NCBI GenBank assembly: GCA_040221375.1
Contig: JAVKEP010000065.1
Location: 1 to 54,146, forward strand
DNA: 54,146 nt
Origin: SHAN690 sp040221375
GTDB lineage: Bacteria; Bacteroidota; Bacteroidia; Flavobacteriales_G; Salibacteraceae
Reading direction: 5' to 3'
This document shows positions 1 through 8,095 of the stretch, piece after piece (position 1 is the first letter of the stretch; every line of letters starts with the position of its first letter). Below the pieces are notes generated by a model that saw only the letters and a list, made by a program, of their open reading frames with translations, did not search any database and had not been told where the DNA came from. A program made the position numbers and the translations under genes.

Positions 1-291
1 TTTGCGTTGATCCGGCATGCAATGAACATCATGCGGCAAATGCAACAGACTTCGGTAGTTCAGGTAAAGACGTCGGGGATGTTAAAACAACACTACACCA
101 TGAGCCTCTGGAAGGATGATGCCTCAAGGCGAGCATTTGCAAGGGAGGGTGCGCATTTGGAGGCCATGAAAGAAAGCGCGCGCATTGCTAAGGAAATTAT
201 CACCCTCACGATCGAGGCCGATCAAATGCCTTCTTGGAAGAATGCAAAACGGCTGTTGGAAAAAGACGGCAAACGACTCCATTTTCGATGA
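1..291 (+). CDS. Small protein of unknown function, 5' end outside window
   Basis: The reading frame is open to the first base of the window, so the gene is truncated and its start is not visible. The visible 96 residues contain a stretch like those in small dimeric alpha+beta-barrel (antibiotic-biosynthesis monooxygenase/DUF3291-like) proteins: YTMSLWKDDASRRAF, followed by GAHLEAMK. This is a weak family resemblance and no catalytic residues can be assigned. Its TGA overlaps the ATG of the following VOC gene (ATGA), so the two are probably co-transcribed and translationally coupled. No function is claimed. Confidence 0.6.
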   Translation, partial: FALIRHAMNIMRQMQQTSVVQVKTSGMLKQHYTMSLWKDDASRRAFAREGAHLEAMKESARIAKEIITLTIEADQMPSWKNAKRLLEKDGKRLHFR

Positions 292-668
292 ATCTCAATC
301 AAGTATCCGTCCCCAGTCACGATGTGCCCGAATCCATTGCGTTCTACAAAGCTTTGGGACTGGAGTTAATTGTCCACACCCACGATCGATATGCGCGGTT
401 TCAATGTCCTGTAGGAGACAGCACGCTTTCAGTTGAGTGGACGGAGCAGGTCATTCGCAGTGGTGTTAAGGTATATTTTGAAGTAGCTGATCTCGACCGC
501 GTGTATGAACGCCTTTGTGCGACGGGAATCGAATTTGAAACAAAACCAAAAGATCAACCGTGGCTTTGGAGAGAGGCACAATTGAAAGACCCATTTAACA
601 ATACGATCGTTCTCTTTTCAGCAGGAAAGAATCGTAAGGATCCGCCGTGGAAATTAGATCAATCGTAG
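288..668 (+). CDS. VOC (glyoxalase/bleomycin-resistance/dioxygenase) superfamily protein
   Basis: A 126-residue single-module VOC protein beginning MNLNQVSVPSHDVPESIAF. It shows the typical betaalphabetabetabeta opening (VSVPSHDVPESIAFYKALGL) and the later QLKDPFNNTIVLF element, which carries the usual D-P-x-N of the family. VOC proteins bind a divalent metal or sequester small molecules; the substrate cannot be read from the sequence. An in-frame upstream ATG exists at 234, but the start at 288 is preferred: it overlaps the stop of the upstream gene and begins directly at the first VOC beta strand. The gene ends near a strong terminator shared with the convergent blaR1-like gene. Confidence 0.8.
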   Translation: MNLNQVSVPSHDVPESIAFYKALGLELIVHTHDRYARFQCPVGDSTLSVEWTEQVIRSGVKVYFEVADLDRVYERLCATGIEFETKPKDQPWLWREAQLKDPFNNTIVLFSAGKNRKDPPWKLDQS

Positions 669-713
669 GCCATGGGATGTGGTGTCCTTACTTTCTATGA
701 CGCTAGCCAAGAA

Positions 714-745
714 GCAAAAAAAAGGCCCCGAATGGGGCCTTTTCG
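714..745. terminator. Bidirectional rho-independent terminator
   Basis: The GC-rich hairpin AAAAGGCCCC / GGGGCCTTTT with loop GAAT lies between the convergent VOC and blaR1-like genes. It has an A-run on the left and a T-run on the right, so it can terminate transcripts from both strands. Confidence 0.85.
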
Positions 746-1966
746 TTAATCCATCGTGTATTGAAGGGGTAAGATCATTTTGACCTTCACCTTCACGTCG
801 TCTTTCATACCGGGTTCCCATTTAGGCATTCCCTTTACGAAGTCAATGCCCGGTTGCTCCAGTCGCTCATCGTCAGACTTCATCGCCTGCACATCGCTCA
901 AACTGCCGTCTTCGTTTACGACGAAACTCAACATGACTTTGCCTTCCACGCCTTCTTCTTTCAATTCGGTGGGGTAAACAAAGCCTTCTTGGAAGTACGC
1001 CAGTAAGCCTTCTTGTCCTCCTGGGAAGGATGGCACTACATCCACGTCTTCTTTGTTCATGATTGGTTCGGACGTTCTGGGTGTCATCGCATCGCTGATC
1101 GCGACCTTTTGTTCGCTGTCAGGAACACCAGGTTGTTGTGTACACGAGCTGAGCCAGATGCTGGCGGCAATTACGGGGATGGTCAAGGCATACACAGCAA
1201 GTGACCATCGTTTTGATTTAATTCTATTCATCATGATTATTCTGTTTTTAATGATTGATTTTGAGTAAAATGCATTCGTGAGCTGAAATACCTGAGTGTC
1301 CAGCGCTTGGTTAAGAAGGCTGTACTGATAGTCTGGCCCATACTTGCGCATCGTTTTTTCGTCTGCTAAAAACTCATGGTTGAGCTGCACTTCTTTAGCT
1401 GCTAGATGAACGAAAGGGTTGAACCAAGCAAGAACACGTGCAACTGCGTAGAGCAGAACATCCAGTGAATGCCACTCCTCCTTGTGAACGCGTTCGTGGA
1501 CCAGGATCATCTCCCTTACATCGCGGTCGATCATTGAACCGATTTGGATGCGCGAGAAAAAGGAAAAGGCATGCTTACCCGAACTGGCCAAATAGCTTTC
1601 CGCACCTTCGCCTTCGAGGCACGCGTCTTTGCCTGAAGTGTTAATCAAATAAAGCGACCGCAACAAAACGATGATGCCAATCCCCACACCGAGTAAATAA
1701 ATCCAAACCGCCGTCTCCATTACCGGTTGGAACGCAGGCTGTGCGGTGGCACTCAGCACAATCATGGGCAGTTCAACAATCGGCAGACCCGCCATCCCCG
1801 TAGACCAACTGGGAATCCGGATCAGGGGAACTGCTGCTGAAAATAGCAAGCCAGCAAGGAGATAAACCCGATTCCAGTGGAAAAAGGTCAAGCGCTTAAA
1901 TACGCCCACATAAAACAAATAAATCATCACAAATGAGACGTTGGCTATGATCACGTATTCCATCAT
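746..1966 (-). CDS. BlaR1-like M56 family metallopeptidase with C-terminal TonB domain
   Basis: A 406-residue inner-membrane sensor protease. The first ~110 residues hold membrane segments (about 5-25, 33-50, 85-107). The M56 zinc motif HERVH is at residues 157-161 with the downstream NHEFLADE helix around 196-203, followed by another membrane segment near 257-275 ending in a cysteine. The last ~90 residues form a TonB C-terminal-like domain (FPGGQEGLLAYF, YPTELKEEGVEGKVMLSFVVNEDGSL). Known relatives sense a signal and trigger cleavage of a BlaI repressor. The N-terminus overlaps the stop of the blaI-like gene (ATGA), the classic regulator/sensor pairing. No beta-lactamase gene lies nearby, so the signal here is probably envelope or TonB related (inference). 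Confidence 0.88.
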   Translation of the reverse strand: MMEYVIIANVSFVMIYLFYVGVFKRLTFFHWNRVYLLAGLLFSAAVPLIRIPSWSTGMAGLPIVELPMIVLSATAQPAFQPVMETAVWIYLLGVGIGIIVLLRSLYLINTSGKDACLEGEGAESYLASSGKHAFSFFSRIQIGSMIDRDVREMILVHERVHKEEWHSLDVLLYAVARVLAWFNPFVHLAAKEVQLNHEFLADEKTMRKYGPDYQYSLLNQALDTQVFQLTNAFYSKSIIKNRIIMMNRIKSKRWSLAVYALTIPVIAASIWLSSCTQQPGVPDSEQKVAISDAMTPRTSEPIMNKEDVDVVPSFPGGQEGLLAYFQEGFVYPTELKEEGVEGKVMLSFVVNEDGSLSDVQAMKSDDERLEQPGIDFVKGMPKWEPGMKDDVKVKVKMILPLQYTMD

Positions 1967-2340
1967 GGCTGCTTGTTTTTGTTCATGCTTTGTAGGATAT
2001 CATCCAGCTCTTCGATGTTGAGCTCGCGCTCTTTGACGAAAAATGAAACCAGCTCCTTGACCGAACCATTGAAATAGTTCGACAATAAATTTCCTGCAGA
2101 AAACCTACTGTATTCCTCTTTGCTGATGACGGGAAAGTATTCGTATGTCTTTCCATACGCTTTGTGGTCAACAAAACCCTTCTCTTCTAAAATCCGAATG
2201 ATCGTACTTACCGTATTGTACGCCGGCTTCGGCTCAGGAATTTGCGCTAAGATGTCTTTTACGAACCCTTTCTCAAGTTCCCATAGGTATTGCATCACCT
2301 GTTCCTCTGCCTTGGTCAATTCTTTCAGTTTCGAATGCAT
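1963..2340 (-). CDS. BlaI/MecI/CopY family transcriptional repressor
   Basis: A 125-residue winged-helix repressor. It begins with the family signature LTKAEEQVMQYLWELEKGFVKDI, continues with the recognition-helix region YNTVSTIIRILEEKGFV, and ends in the dimerisation/cleavage region (SAGNLLSNYFNGSVKELVSFFV). It is the first gene of a two-gene operon with the BlaR1-like peptidase. The ATG at 2340 is chosen because homologues start just before the LTKAE helix. That ATG lies only four bases after a Bacteroidota -7 element. A palindromic operator sits between the -33 and -7 elements, which indicates autorepression. Confidence 0.92.
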   Translation of the reverse strand: MHSKLKELTKAEEQVMQYLWELEKGFVKDILAQIPEPKPAYNTVSTIIRILEEKGFVDHKAYGKTYEYFPVISKEEYSRFSAGNLLSNYFNGSVKELVSFFVKERELNIEELDDILQSMNKNKQP

Positions 2341-2344
2341 TATA

Positions 2345-2383
2345 CAAATCTATAACTAAAAACTTAGTTATACAACTAATTCT
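2345..2383 (-). promoter_or_regulatory. blaI promoter with palindromic operator in its spacer
   Basis: On the minus strand a TTG (-33 type) is followed by exactly 20 bases and then TAGATTTG, which matches the Bacteroidota -7 consensus TAnnTTTG (2352-2345). The spacer and the first bases of the -7 box contain a perfect inverted repeat with 9-base arms, TATAACTAA and TTAGTTATA, at 2351-2372 around a 4-base centre. It carries ACTAA/TTAGT half-sites. A repressor bound here would block sigma factor access. The ATG follows the -7 box after four bases, which predicts a leaderless transcript. Confidence 0.75.
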
Positions 2384-2443
2384 TTAATTATACTGCTCGC
2401 TATCTGATTACCAACCTCATACGTGGATATGAGCACAGTGTTC

Positions 2444-4825
2444 CTAGGACTTAGGGCGCAGAATATTCGTCGCAAGGCTAACGAATACTACCACGGAAAC
2501 GGAGCTCAGCGGCATCAGAATGGCGGCGACCAACGGCGTCAACTCTCCTCTAACCGCAAAGAAGAGTCCTACGAGATTGTACAGCAATGACAGCACGATA
2601 CTCATTCTAACTACGCCCAAACTCTTGCGGATGTACGCTAGGTATTTTCCCAAATATTGAAGCTTATTGGCTTGGAGGATCGCATCACAGGCTGGTGAGA
2701 AGCCGAATACATCGTCGGCCACTGCAATGCCCACGTCGGCTCGTTTCAATGCCCCCGCGTCATTCAGGCCGTCGCCTAGCATCATCACGGTAGTTCCTTG
2801 TGTCTGCAGTGCTTCAACATAGGCAAGCTTTTCCATCGGTGATTTCCGAAACCTTAACGCGCTTTGCTTGCCAAAAAGTTGTTCCATGCGCTCTTTTTCC
2901 CCTTCGTGATCTCCACTGAGCAAATGCGTTTTCGATCGCTGCTGGAGCTCGTTCACCAATTCAGGCATCCCCGCCCGCAGCTCTTTTTGAACTTGGAAGT
3001 ATCCTCGGTGGACCTCGTCAATATACACGTGTACTGCCGATTCGGTCGTTGTTGAATGCGTTGACTGCTCATCCGTAGAGGGCGTGCTTTTTTTCGCGGC
3101 CCCAATGAACAGTCGGTGGCCTTTGACAACACCGTGCATTCCACTGCCCAACTCTTCTTTACATGCGTTCACCTTTCCTGTGGAACCCGGAAGTGCGCTT
3201 CTGATGGCTACACTCAATGGGTGTATTGAATTTGCCGCCAACGATCTCACGGCAAATTTTTCAGCCTCCGAAAGCGGGTCTCCTACAAACGTCAGGCTTG
3301 CGGAACGCGCCTTGGTTAGGGTTCCGGTCTTATCGAAGACAATCTCATTTACATCGGCCATTTGCTCCAGCGTGGCTGTGTTTTTCACGAACATTCCCAG
3401 CTTTCCCAAGATGCGAGAGACATTGCCAGCCGCGAAGGGCATGCTCAATGCCAACGCACACGGACAGGCAATAATCAGCACTGCCGTGAAGGCGTCGATC
3501 GCCTCAGAGGGATCAAACCACAGCCAATACGCCAAGGTGATCAAGGCAATGCTTAAGATGGCGATGCTAAACGACCTACTCACCTGATCTACGAGCGTTG
3601 AAAAACCCCTTCTCCTCTCCTCCTTCGTATAGGCAGACTGGTTCCATAGTCCGGTTAAATAGCTTTGCGATACCTCCTTGACTACTTCGACTTCGATGGC
3701 ATCACCTGTTTGTTTTCCCCCGGCATACAGCAAGTCACCCTTCCTCTTTTCTACGGCAACACTCTCCCCGCTGACGAAACTATAATCAATAGAAGCCGTT
3801 CCATTTAACAATACCGCATCTGCTGGAATCACTTGATTATTCATGAGCCGTAGTCGATCCCCCTGCCGAATATTCTCAAGCATGCACACTTCCTCTTTCT
3901 CACCACGGATGCGGGTAACGGCTATCGGAAAGTAGGATTTAAAATCCCGATCAAAGGCCAAGGCATCGTACGTTTTGCTTTGATACCATTTACCTACCAA
4001 CAAGAAGAAGACGAGGCCTGCAAACGAATCAAAATAACCTGTACCGGTACCGCTCAGCACCTCAAATGCACTGCGAGAAAAAAGTGTGATGATTCCGATT
4101 GCGATGGGAACATCAATGCTTAGGTAGCGTAGTCGTAGGCCTTGCCAAGCGCTTTTCAGGTAGTCGGCGTCTGCGTACAGCAAAACCGGTAAGGCCAGCA
4201 TCAGGTTCAGGTAGCTAAAGAGATCCTTGAATACCCCCAAAGAGGCATGGTCCATGGACAAGTACTCCGGAAAGCTAAAGAGCATGATGTTTCCGAATGC
4301 AAATCCGGCTATTCCGAGCTTGAGAAGCAGCTTTCTTCGTTCCTTATCGCTGCCCCGTGTGGATTCATCTCTTTGCAGATCTGGCGGGTATCCAAGATCT
4401 TCCAACAGCATTACCAACTCTTTCAGCGAAAGCCTTTCTGCATTAAAGTGTACGGTGAGTTCTTTGCGCAGAAAGTTTACCTCGGAACGGGTCACCCCTG
4501 GATTGAAACTGTCCAGTTTCTCGAGGAGCCAGATGCACGCTGAACAATGAACCGTGGGCAGATAGAACGTTACCTTATTATTGTTTCCTTCGCGGAAGTC
4601 GATGAGTCGGTGCTTGACTTCATCCAGGTCTAAGAAGTCCCTATTCGCTTTATCCCGACGCATGGTAGCCCCCGGCGAGTCCTTATCAATCTCGTAGTAG
4701 TTGACCAAGCCCGTGTCGCTCAATAATGTATAAACGGTCTTGCATCCATGGCAGCAAAAGTCACGATCGTCGTAGTGGATGTTCTCATCCACACAATCTT
4801 CACCGCAGTGAAAGCAGGTTGTCAT
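2444..4825 (-). CDS. ccoI: CcoI/FixI-type heavy-metal (copper) translocating P-type ATPase
   Basis: A P1B ATPase for copper export/delivery, of the type used to mature cbb3 cytochrome oxidase. The N-terminus has a Cys-rich metal-binding domain (CFHCGEDC, then CCHGC), followed by an HMA domain whose CSAC lies near residues 94-97. Further on are the SGE actuator loop, the membrane CPC motif (about 454-456), the phosphorylation motif DKTGT (about 498-502), the HP motif (NSIHPLS) and the GDGLND hinge. The ATG at 4825 (MTTCFHC) is preferred over the one at 4843, because the upstream ATG directly abuts the U-tract of a terminator. The gene stands alone: no ccoS or ccoNOP genes are seen beside it. 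Confidence 0.88.
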   Translation of the reverse strand: MTTCFHCGEDCVDENIHYDDRDFCCHGCKTVYTLLSDTGLVNYYEIDKDSPGATMRRDKANRDFLDLDEVKHRLIDFREGNNNKVTFYLPTVHCSACIWLLEKLDSFNPGVTRSEVNFLRKELTVHFNAERLSLKELVMLLEDLGYPPDLQRDESTRGSDKERRKLLLKLGIAGFAFGNIMLFSFPEYLSMDHASLGVFKDLFSYLNLMLALPVLLYADADYLKSAWQGLRLRYLSIDVPIAIGIITLFSRSAFEVLSGTGTGYFDSFAGLVFFLLVGKWYQSKTYDALAFDRDFKSYFPIAVTRIRGEKEEVCMLENIRQGDRLRLMNNQVIPADAVLLNGTASIDYSFVSGESVAVEKRKGDLLYAGGKQTGDAIEVEVVKEVSQSYLTGLWNQSAYTKEERRRGFSTLVDQVSRSFSIAILSIALITLAYWLWFDPSEAIDAFTAVLIIACPCALALSMPFAAGNVSRILGKLGMFVKNTATLEQMADVNEIVFDKTGTLTKARSASLTFVGDPLSEAEKFAVRSLAANSIHPLSVAIRSALPGSTGKVNACKEELGSGMHGVVKGHRLFIGAAKKSTPSTDEQSTHSTTTESAVHVYIDEVHRGYFQVQKELRAGMPELVNELQQRSKTHLLSGDHEGEKERMEQLFGKQSALRFRKSPMEKLAYVEALQTQGTTVMMLGDGLNDAGALKRADVGIAVADDVFGFSPACDAILQANKLQYLGKYLAYIRKSLGVVRMSIVLSLLYNLVGLFFAVRGELTPLVAAILMPLSSVSVVVFVSLATNILRPKS

Positions 4826-4843
4826 TTCTTGGGTTTGCCGCAT

Positions 4844-4873
4844 AAAAAAACGAGGCTACAAATGTGCCTCGTT
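4844..4873 (-). terminator. Rho-independent terminator of the T9SS protein gene
   Basis: On the minus strand the hairpin AACGAGGC / GCCTCGTT with a 9-base loop is followed by seven Ts. It lies downstream of the T9SS gene ending at 4921. Its T-run finishes directly at the first possible ATG of ccoI (4843), so ccoI needs its own promoter or depends on read-through. Confidence 0.85.
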
Positions 4874-4920
4874 CCTAAAATTCAATGCATGACCTACATC
4901 ATATTCCGCCATGAATGGCA

Positions 4921-6414
4921 TCAATGCTTCACCGTGATCTTTCTAAAGTATGTACCCAATACGGTCTCAACTTCTACCATGTAAATCCCTGCTGCCAACC
5001 CGCTCGTCATAAGCGTGATTGCGTTGTCATTTGCCGCATTGGAGATGAGCACATTCCCCAACAAATCGGTTAATCTATAGGCCTGTATTCGGTTGCTGCT
5101 CACCAGTTGCACCTGCTCATCGGCAGGATTCGGATACGCCTTGAATCCACCATCAACGGGACCGTGGATGCCTGTTAAATCAACCACGAAGGTGGCCGAC
5201 GAATCGCAATTATTATTGTCGGTTACGGTAACCGAGTAATTTCCAATTTCCAAACTTCCAATATCTTGGGTGGTCGCCGTGAATCCATTGGGGCCTGACC
5301 AAACGTAGCTGTAAGGATTCGTTCCACCAGAAACCGTAATATCGATCGCACCGTCGGCGCCGAGGTTAACGCCTTGTACGGCTCCTACAATCGAAATTGG
5401 AGCTGGGTCATTGAGCTCAACCGAAACCACGTAAGATCCAGTGTCATTATCGGTAATCGTCACCAAGTAGTTGCCCGCACAAAGTCCATTTACGGCAGCG
5501 GTCGTCTGACCTCCGGGCCATGCATAGCTGTAAGGAGGGATGCCACCTACGGCAGAAACAGTGGCTGAACCGTTGCATCCATTGGAGCAAGAAGGATCGT
5601 TTTCAGCGCTGACATAGCCTAGCACTTGTGCTCCCACGACGTATTCTGCGGTAACAATATCACCTCCTGCGCCATCCGCCCTAGCACTTAACACAGGCCA
5701 TTTCTCGCCGTTGGCGATCCATCGGTAGTTGTGCTCAGTGGATGCGCTGTCAATGAATTGTTGCCAACCAAAAAATGGCACTTTGATCCAAACCGTATCT
5801 TTATTGTCTTCAACGAAGTATTGGCGCACTGTGGTAAACGTTCCACCTGGCGTACTTACTTCTCCGTATGCATCCACGGTACTGGTTCCAATCAAAACCC
5901 GCTTTAAACGCGCCGAATCACAGGTAGAGCCAAACCCAAATTCTGCGCAATTCACGGTGGTGTCAAACACAGCGGTATCTACAAAAGACGCGTTCAGCGT
6001 AGAAGGAAATTCGATTTGGGTAGAGTTGGGGTTAAAATCTGCAATGATATTGATAGGAAATCCAAAGCCCGACCCCGCAAAACCATCGATTACGAACGCA
6101 GCCGAACTCGAAGCGAAGAACAAGGTGTCGTTCTGGCGCTCGATGGCCAAATCGGCATTTGGAAAGGCTCCGCCGCTGATCGTATTCACCGGATCTACGA
6201 AATTCAGCGAATTGATGTTGCTTAGGGATAGGCTTGTAAAATCCCACGTTTGTGAGCCCGTGCCTCCTACAGACAATCCGGATGGCGGAAAGTCATCGTA
6301 TCCAACGATGAGGCTGTCTCCTGCCTGACCGTAATCTGCCTGGGTGATCGTGATCTGTGCGTGGGTTACGGCGGTGAAAATAGTTGCCAGTGCTAGGAGT
6401 AAAATGTGCTTCAT
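4921..6414 (-). CDS. Secreted SprB-repeat protein with T9SS type A sorting domain
   Basis: A 497-residue secreted protein. Residues 1-19 are a Sec signal peptide (MKHILLLALATIFTAVTHA). The central part is an uncharacterised N-terminal region of about 240 residues, followed by two SprB-type repeats, one opening NDPSCSNGCNGSATVSAVGGIPPY near 265 and a second SGGTNPYSYVW type near 360. The final ~75 residues (AYPNPADEQVQLVSSN ... GIYMVEVETVLGTYFRKITVKH) are a T9SS type A sorting domain, so the protein should be exported across the outer membrane and released or anchored. The biological role is unknown. A terminator follows it directly. Confidence 0.88.
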   Translation of the reverse strand: MKHILLLALATIFTAVTHAQITITQADYGQAGDSLIVGYDDFPPSGLSVGGTGSQTWDFTSLSLSNINSLNFVDPVNTISGGAFPNADLAIERQNDTLFFASSSAAFVIDGFAGSGFGFPINIIADFNPNSTQIEFPSTLNASFVDTAVFDTTVNCAEFGFGSTCDSARLKRVLIGTSTVDAYGEVSTPGGTFTTVRQYFVEDNKDTVWIKVPFFGWQQFIDSASTEHNYRWIANGEKWPVLSARADGAGGDIVTAEYVVGAQVLGYVSAENDPSCSNGCNGSATVSAVGGIPPYSYAWPGGQTTAAVNGLCAGNYLVTITDNDTGSYVVSVELNDPAPISIVGAVQGVNLGADGAIDITVSGGTNPYSYVWSGPNGFTATTQDIGSLEIGNYSVTVTDNNNCDSSATFVVDLTGIHGPVDGGFKAYPNPADEQVQLVSSNRIQAYRLTDLLGNVLISNAANDNAITLMTSGLAAGIYMVEVETVLGTYFRKITVKH

Positions 6415-6515
6415 GGTGTGTGTTTTCGTAGTTTGTAAATGTATAGACGAATATTGAATCGGTAAGGTTTACACCGAATCAACATTCTTACCCTCAATGC
6501 GCAATTGCCAAATCA

Positions 6516-6523
6516 TACTTTTG
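6516..6523 (+). promoter_or_regulatory. rbfA -7 promoter element (TACTTTTG)
   Basis: TACTTTTG matches the Bacteroidota -7 consensus TAnnTTTG and is followed by TAGC and then the rbfA ATG at 6528. Transcription starting 4-5 bases after the element would begin at the start codon. No convincing -33 TTG is seen at the expected distance. Confidence 0.6.
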
Positions 6524-6527
6524 TAGC

Positions 6528-6869
6528 ATGGAAAGCGTCCGTCAGCAAAAAGTATCCAGATTGATACAAAAAGATTTGAGCAGCCTGATTCAGGCTCAAT
6601 TCAAGCACCTGGGAAATGGAAGCATGGTATCAATCACGGTGGTGAGGATTACGCCTGACTTGAGTTTCGCACGAGTCTACCTGAGTATTTTCCCCGCCAC
6701 GGAGCCAAAGAAGGTCGTGGATTCATTTAACGACAATCTACCTGAAATCTGCCATGCCCTGTACCAGCGCATTCGGAATCAATTCAGGAAAATGCCCGAG
6801 GTTCGATTCTACCACGATGATTCGTTGGATTATGCGGCGCGGATCGATGAACTTCTAAGCGACGATTAG
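6528..6869 (+). CDS. rbfA: 30S ribosome-binding factor A
   Basis: A 113-residue KH-like cold-shock and 16S maturation factor that binds the 30S subunit. The opening ESVRQQKVSRLIQKDLSSLIQ and the middle TVVRITPDLSFARVYLSIFP are typical of RbfA. The end DDSLDYAARIDELL matches the family C-terminal helix. The length is normal for the family. The stop overlaps by one base the GTG start of the following LolC/E-like permease, which is the usual rbfA-lolE pairing in Bacteroidota. Confidence 0.95.
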   Translation: MESVRQQKVSRLIQKDLSSLIQAQFKHLGNGSMVSITVVRITPDLSFARVYLSIFPATEPKKVVDSFNDNLPEICHALYQRIRNQFRKMPEVRFYHDDSLDYAARIDELLSDD

Positions 6870-8095
6870 TGAACCTTTCGCTCTCCATTGCACGGCGTTA
6901 TCTTTTCTCAAAAGGAAATAGAAACGTAATCAATATTATTTCGGGGATTGCGGCAACAGGTATAGCCATTGGAAGCTTTGCGATGATCATCGTTTTGAGT
7001 GCATTCAACGGCCTCGAGGCGCTCGTGTCAGATTTGTACACAACGATCGACCCAGATATTCGCATCAGTCCGGCCAAGGGAAAAACATTCGACCTCGAGG
7101 CCGCCCAGCTCGAGGGGATTGCCCAATGGGAAGCTGTGGAAGCCGCAGCTCCTGTACTTGAGGAAACGGTCTTTCTCCAATTCAAAGATCATCAGACGAT
7201 AGTCACCTTGCGGGGAATTCCAGAAGCGTACTTGCCCAATCTCGACCTGGAAGATTTCGTCATCGAAGGCGCACACGGTCTTTCTGACCAAGGCTATCCT
7301 CGCGCATTGCTCGGCTACGGCGTGGCCGACAATCTCAACCTATTCATCAGCGAAGGCTACGAAGGCGTAAAGGTTTATGCCGCTCGCCGCGGGGCTGAAA
7401 ATGCCCTGAATCCACAGAGCCGTTTTGTTCAGAAGCGGATTGTCCCCATGGGCATCGTAGCGCTGAATCCCGAGTTCGATTTTAAGTATTTCTATACACC
7501 ATTTCAATTTGCCACGGAGGTGCTTCAATACGAAAACCGGGCGAGCTTCATCGACCTCAGCCTCCGAGAAGGTGCTGATGCAGTGGATGTAAAATCAACC
7601 TTGGAAACGACTCTGGGGCCAGACTTTGAGGTCAAGACAAGGATGGAGCTGAACGATGTCATCTTTAAAACGAACGCAACCGAAAAGTGGGTGACATTCT
7701 TCATCCTGAGCTTCATCTTGATTGTCGGAACTTTTAATTTGATCGGCAGTTTGACCATGCTCATCATCGATAAGAAGAAGGACATTTCATTGCTTCGGTC
7801 CGTAGGTCAAACGGTCGCGGACGTACAGCGGATCTTTTTATTCGAAGGTGTTTTGATTACCGCAGTAGGCGCGGCCGTTGGCATCGGATTGGGGGTCGGC
7901 TTGGTCTTAGTGCAGTACTACGTTGGTTTCTTTCCGTTGGAAGGCGGTCTGGTGGAATATTACCCTGTACAACTCGAACTGCTGGATGTGGCGGCGGTAG
8001 TGGGCGTGGTTTTTTGCATTGGGATTCTGGCAAGCATCATCCCGGTAAGGGTATTGCTCAACAACCGCCGGCTTCAGGTAGTAATTTCTTCGTAG
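6869..8095 (+). CDS. LolC/LolE-type lipoprotein-releasing ABC transporter permease (MacB/FtsX family)
   Basis: A 408-residue permease. One N-terminal membrane segment (about 22-45, IISGIAATGIAIGSFAMIIVLSAFNG) precedes a large periplasmic domain. Three C-terminal membrane segments follow (about 270-295, 320-345, 370-395), and the intervening region DKKKDISLLRSVGQTVADVQRIFLFEGVLI is the FtsX coupling signature. It likely extracts lipoproteins from the inner membrane together with a LolD ATPase, which is not in this window. The GTG start overlaps the rbfA stop. The 3' end overlaps the convergent dusB gene by 22 bases. Confidence 0.9.
   Translation: MNLSLSIARRYLFSKGNRNVINIISGIAATGIAIGSFAMIIVLSAFNGLEALVSDLYTTIDPDIRISPAKGKTFDLEAAQLEGIAQWEAVEAAAPVLEETVFLQFKDHQTIVTLRGIPEAYLPNLDLEDFVIEGAHGLSDQGYPRALLGYGVADNLNLFISEGYEGVKVYAARRGAENALNPQSRFVQKRIVPMGIVALNPEFDFKYFYTPFQFATEVLQYENRASFIDLSLREGADAVDVKSTLETTLGPDFEVKTRMELNDVIFKTNATEKWVTFFILSFILIVGTFNLIGSLTMLIIDKKKDISLLRSVGQTVADVQRIFLFEGVLITAVGAAVGIGLGVGLVLVQYYVGFFPLEGGLVEYYPVQLELLDVAAVVGVVFCIGILASIIPVRVLLNNRRLQVVISS

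Noticed and set aside
5729..6328. Plus-strand open frame (199 codons) opposite the SprB/T9SS gene
   Set aside because: The opposite strand encodes a complete signal peptide, repeats and sorting domain; this frame has none.
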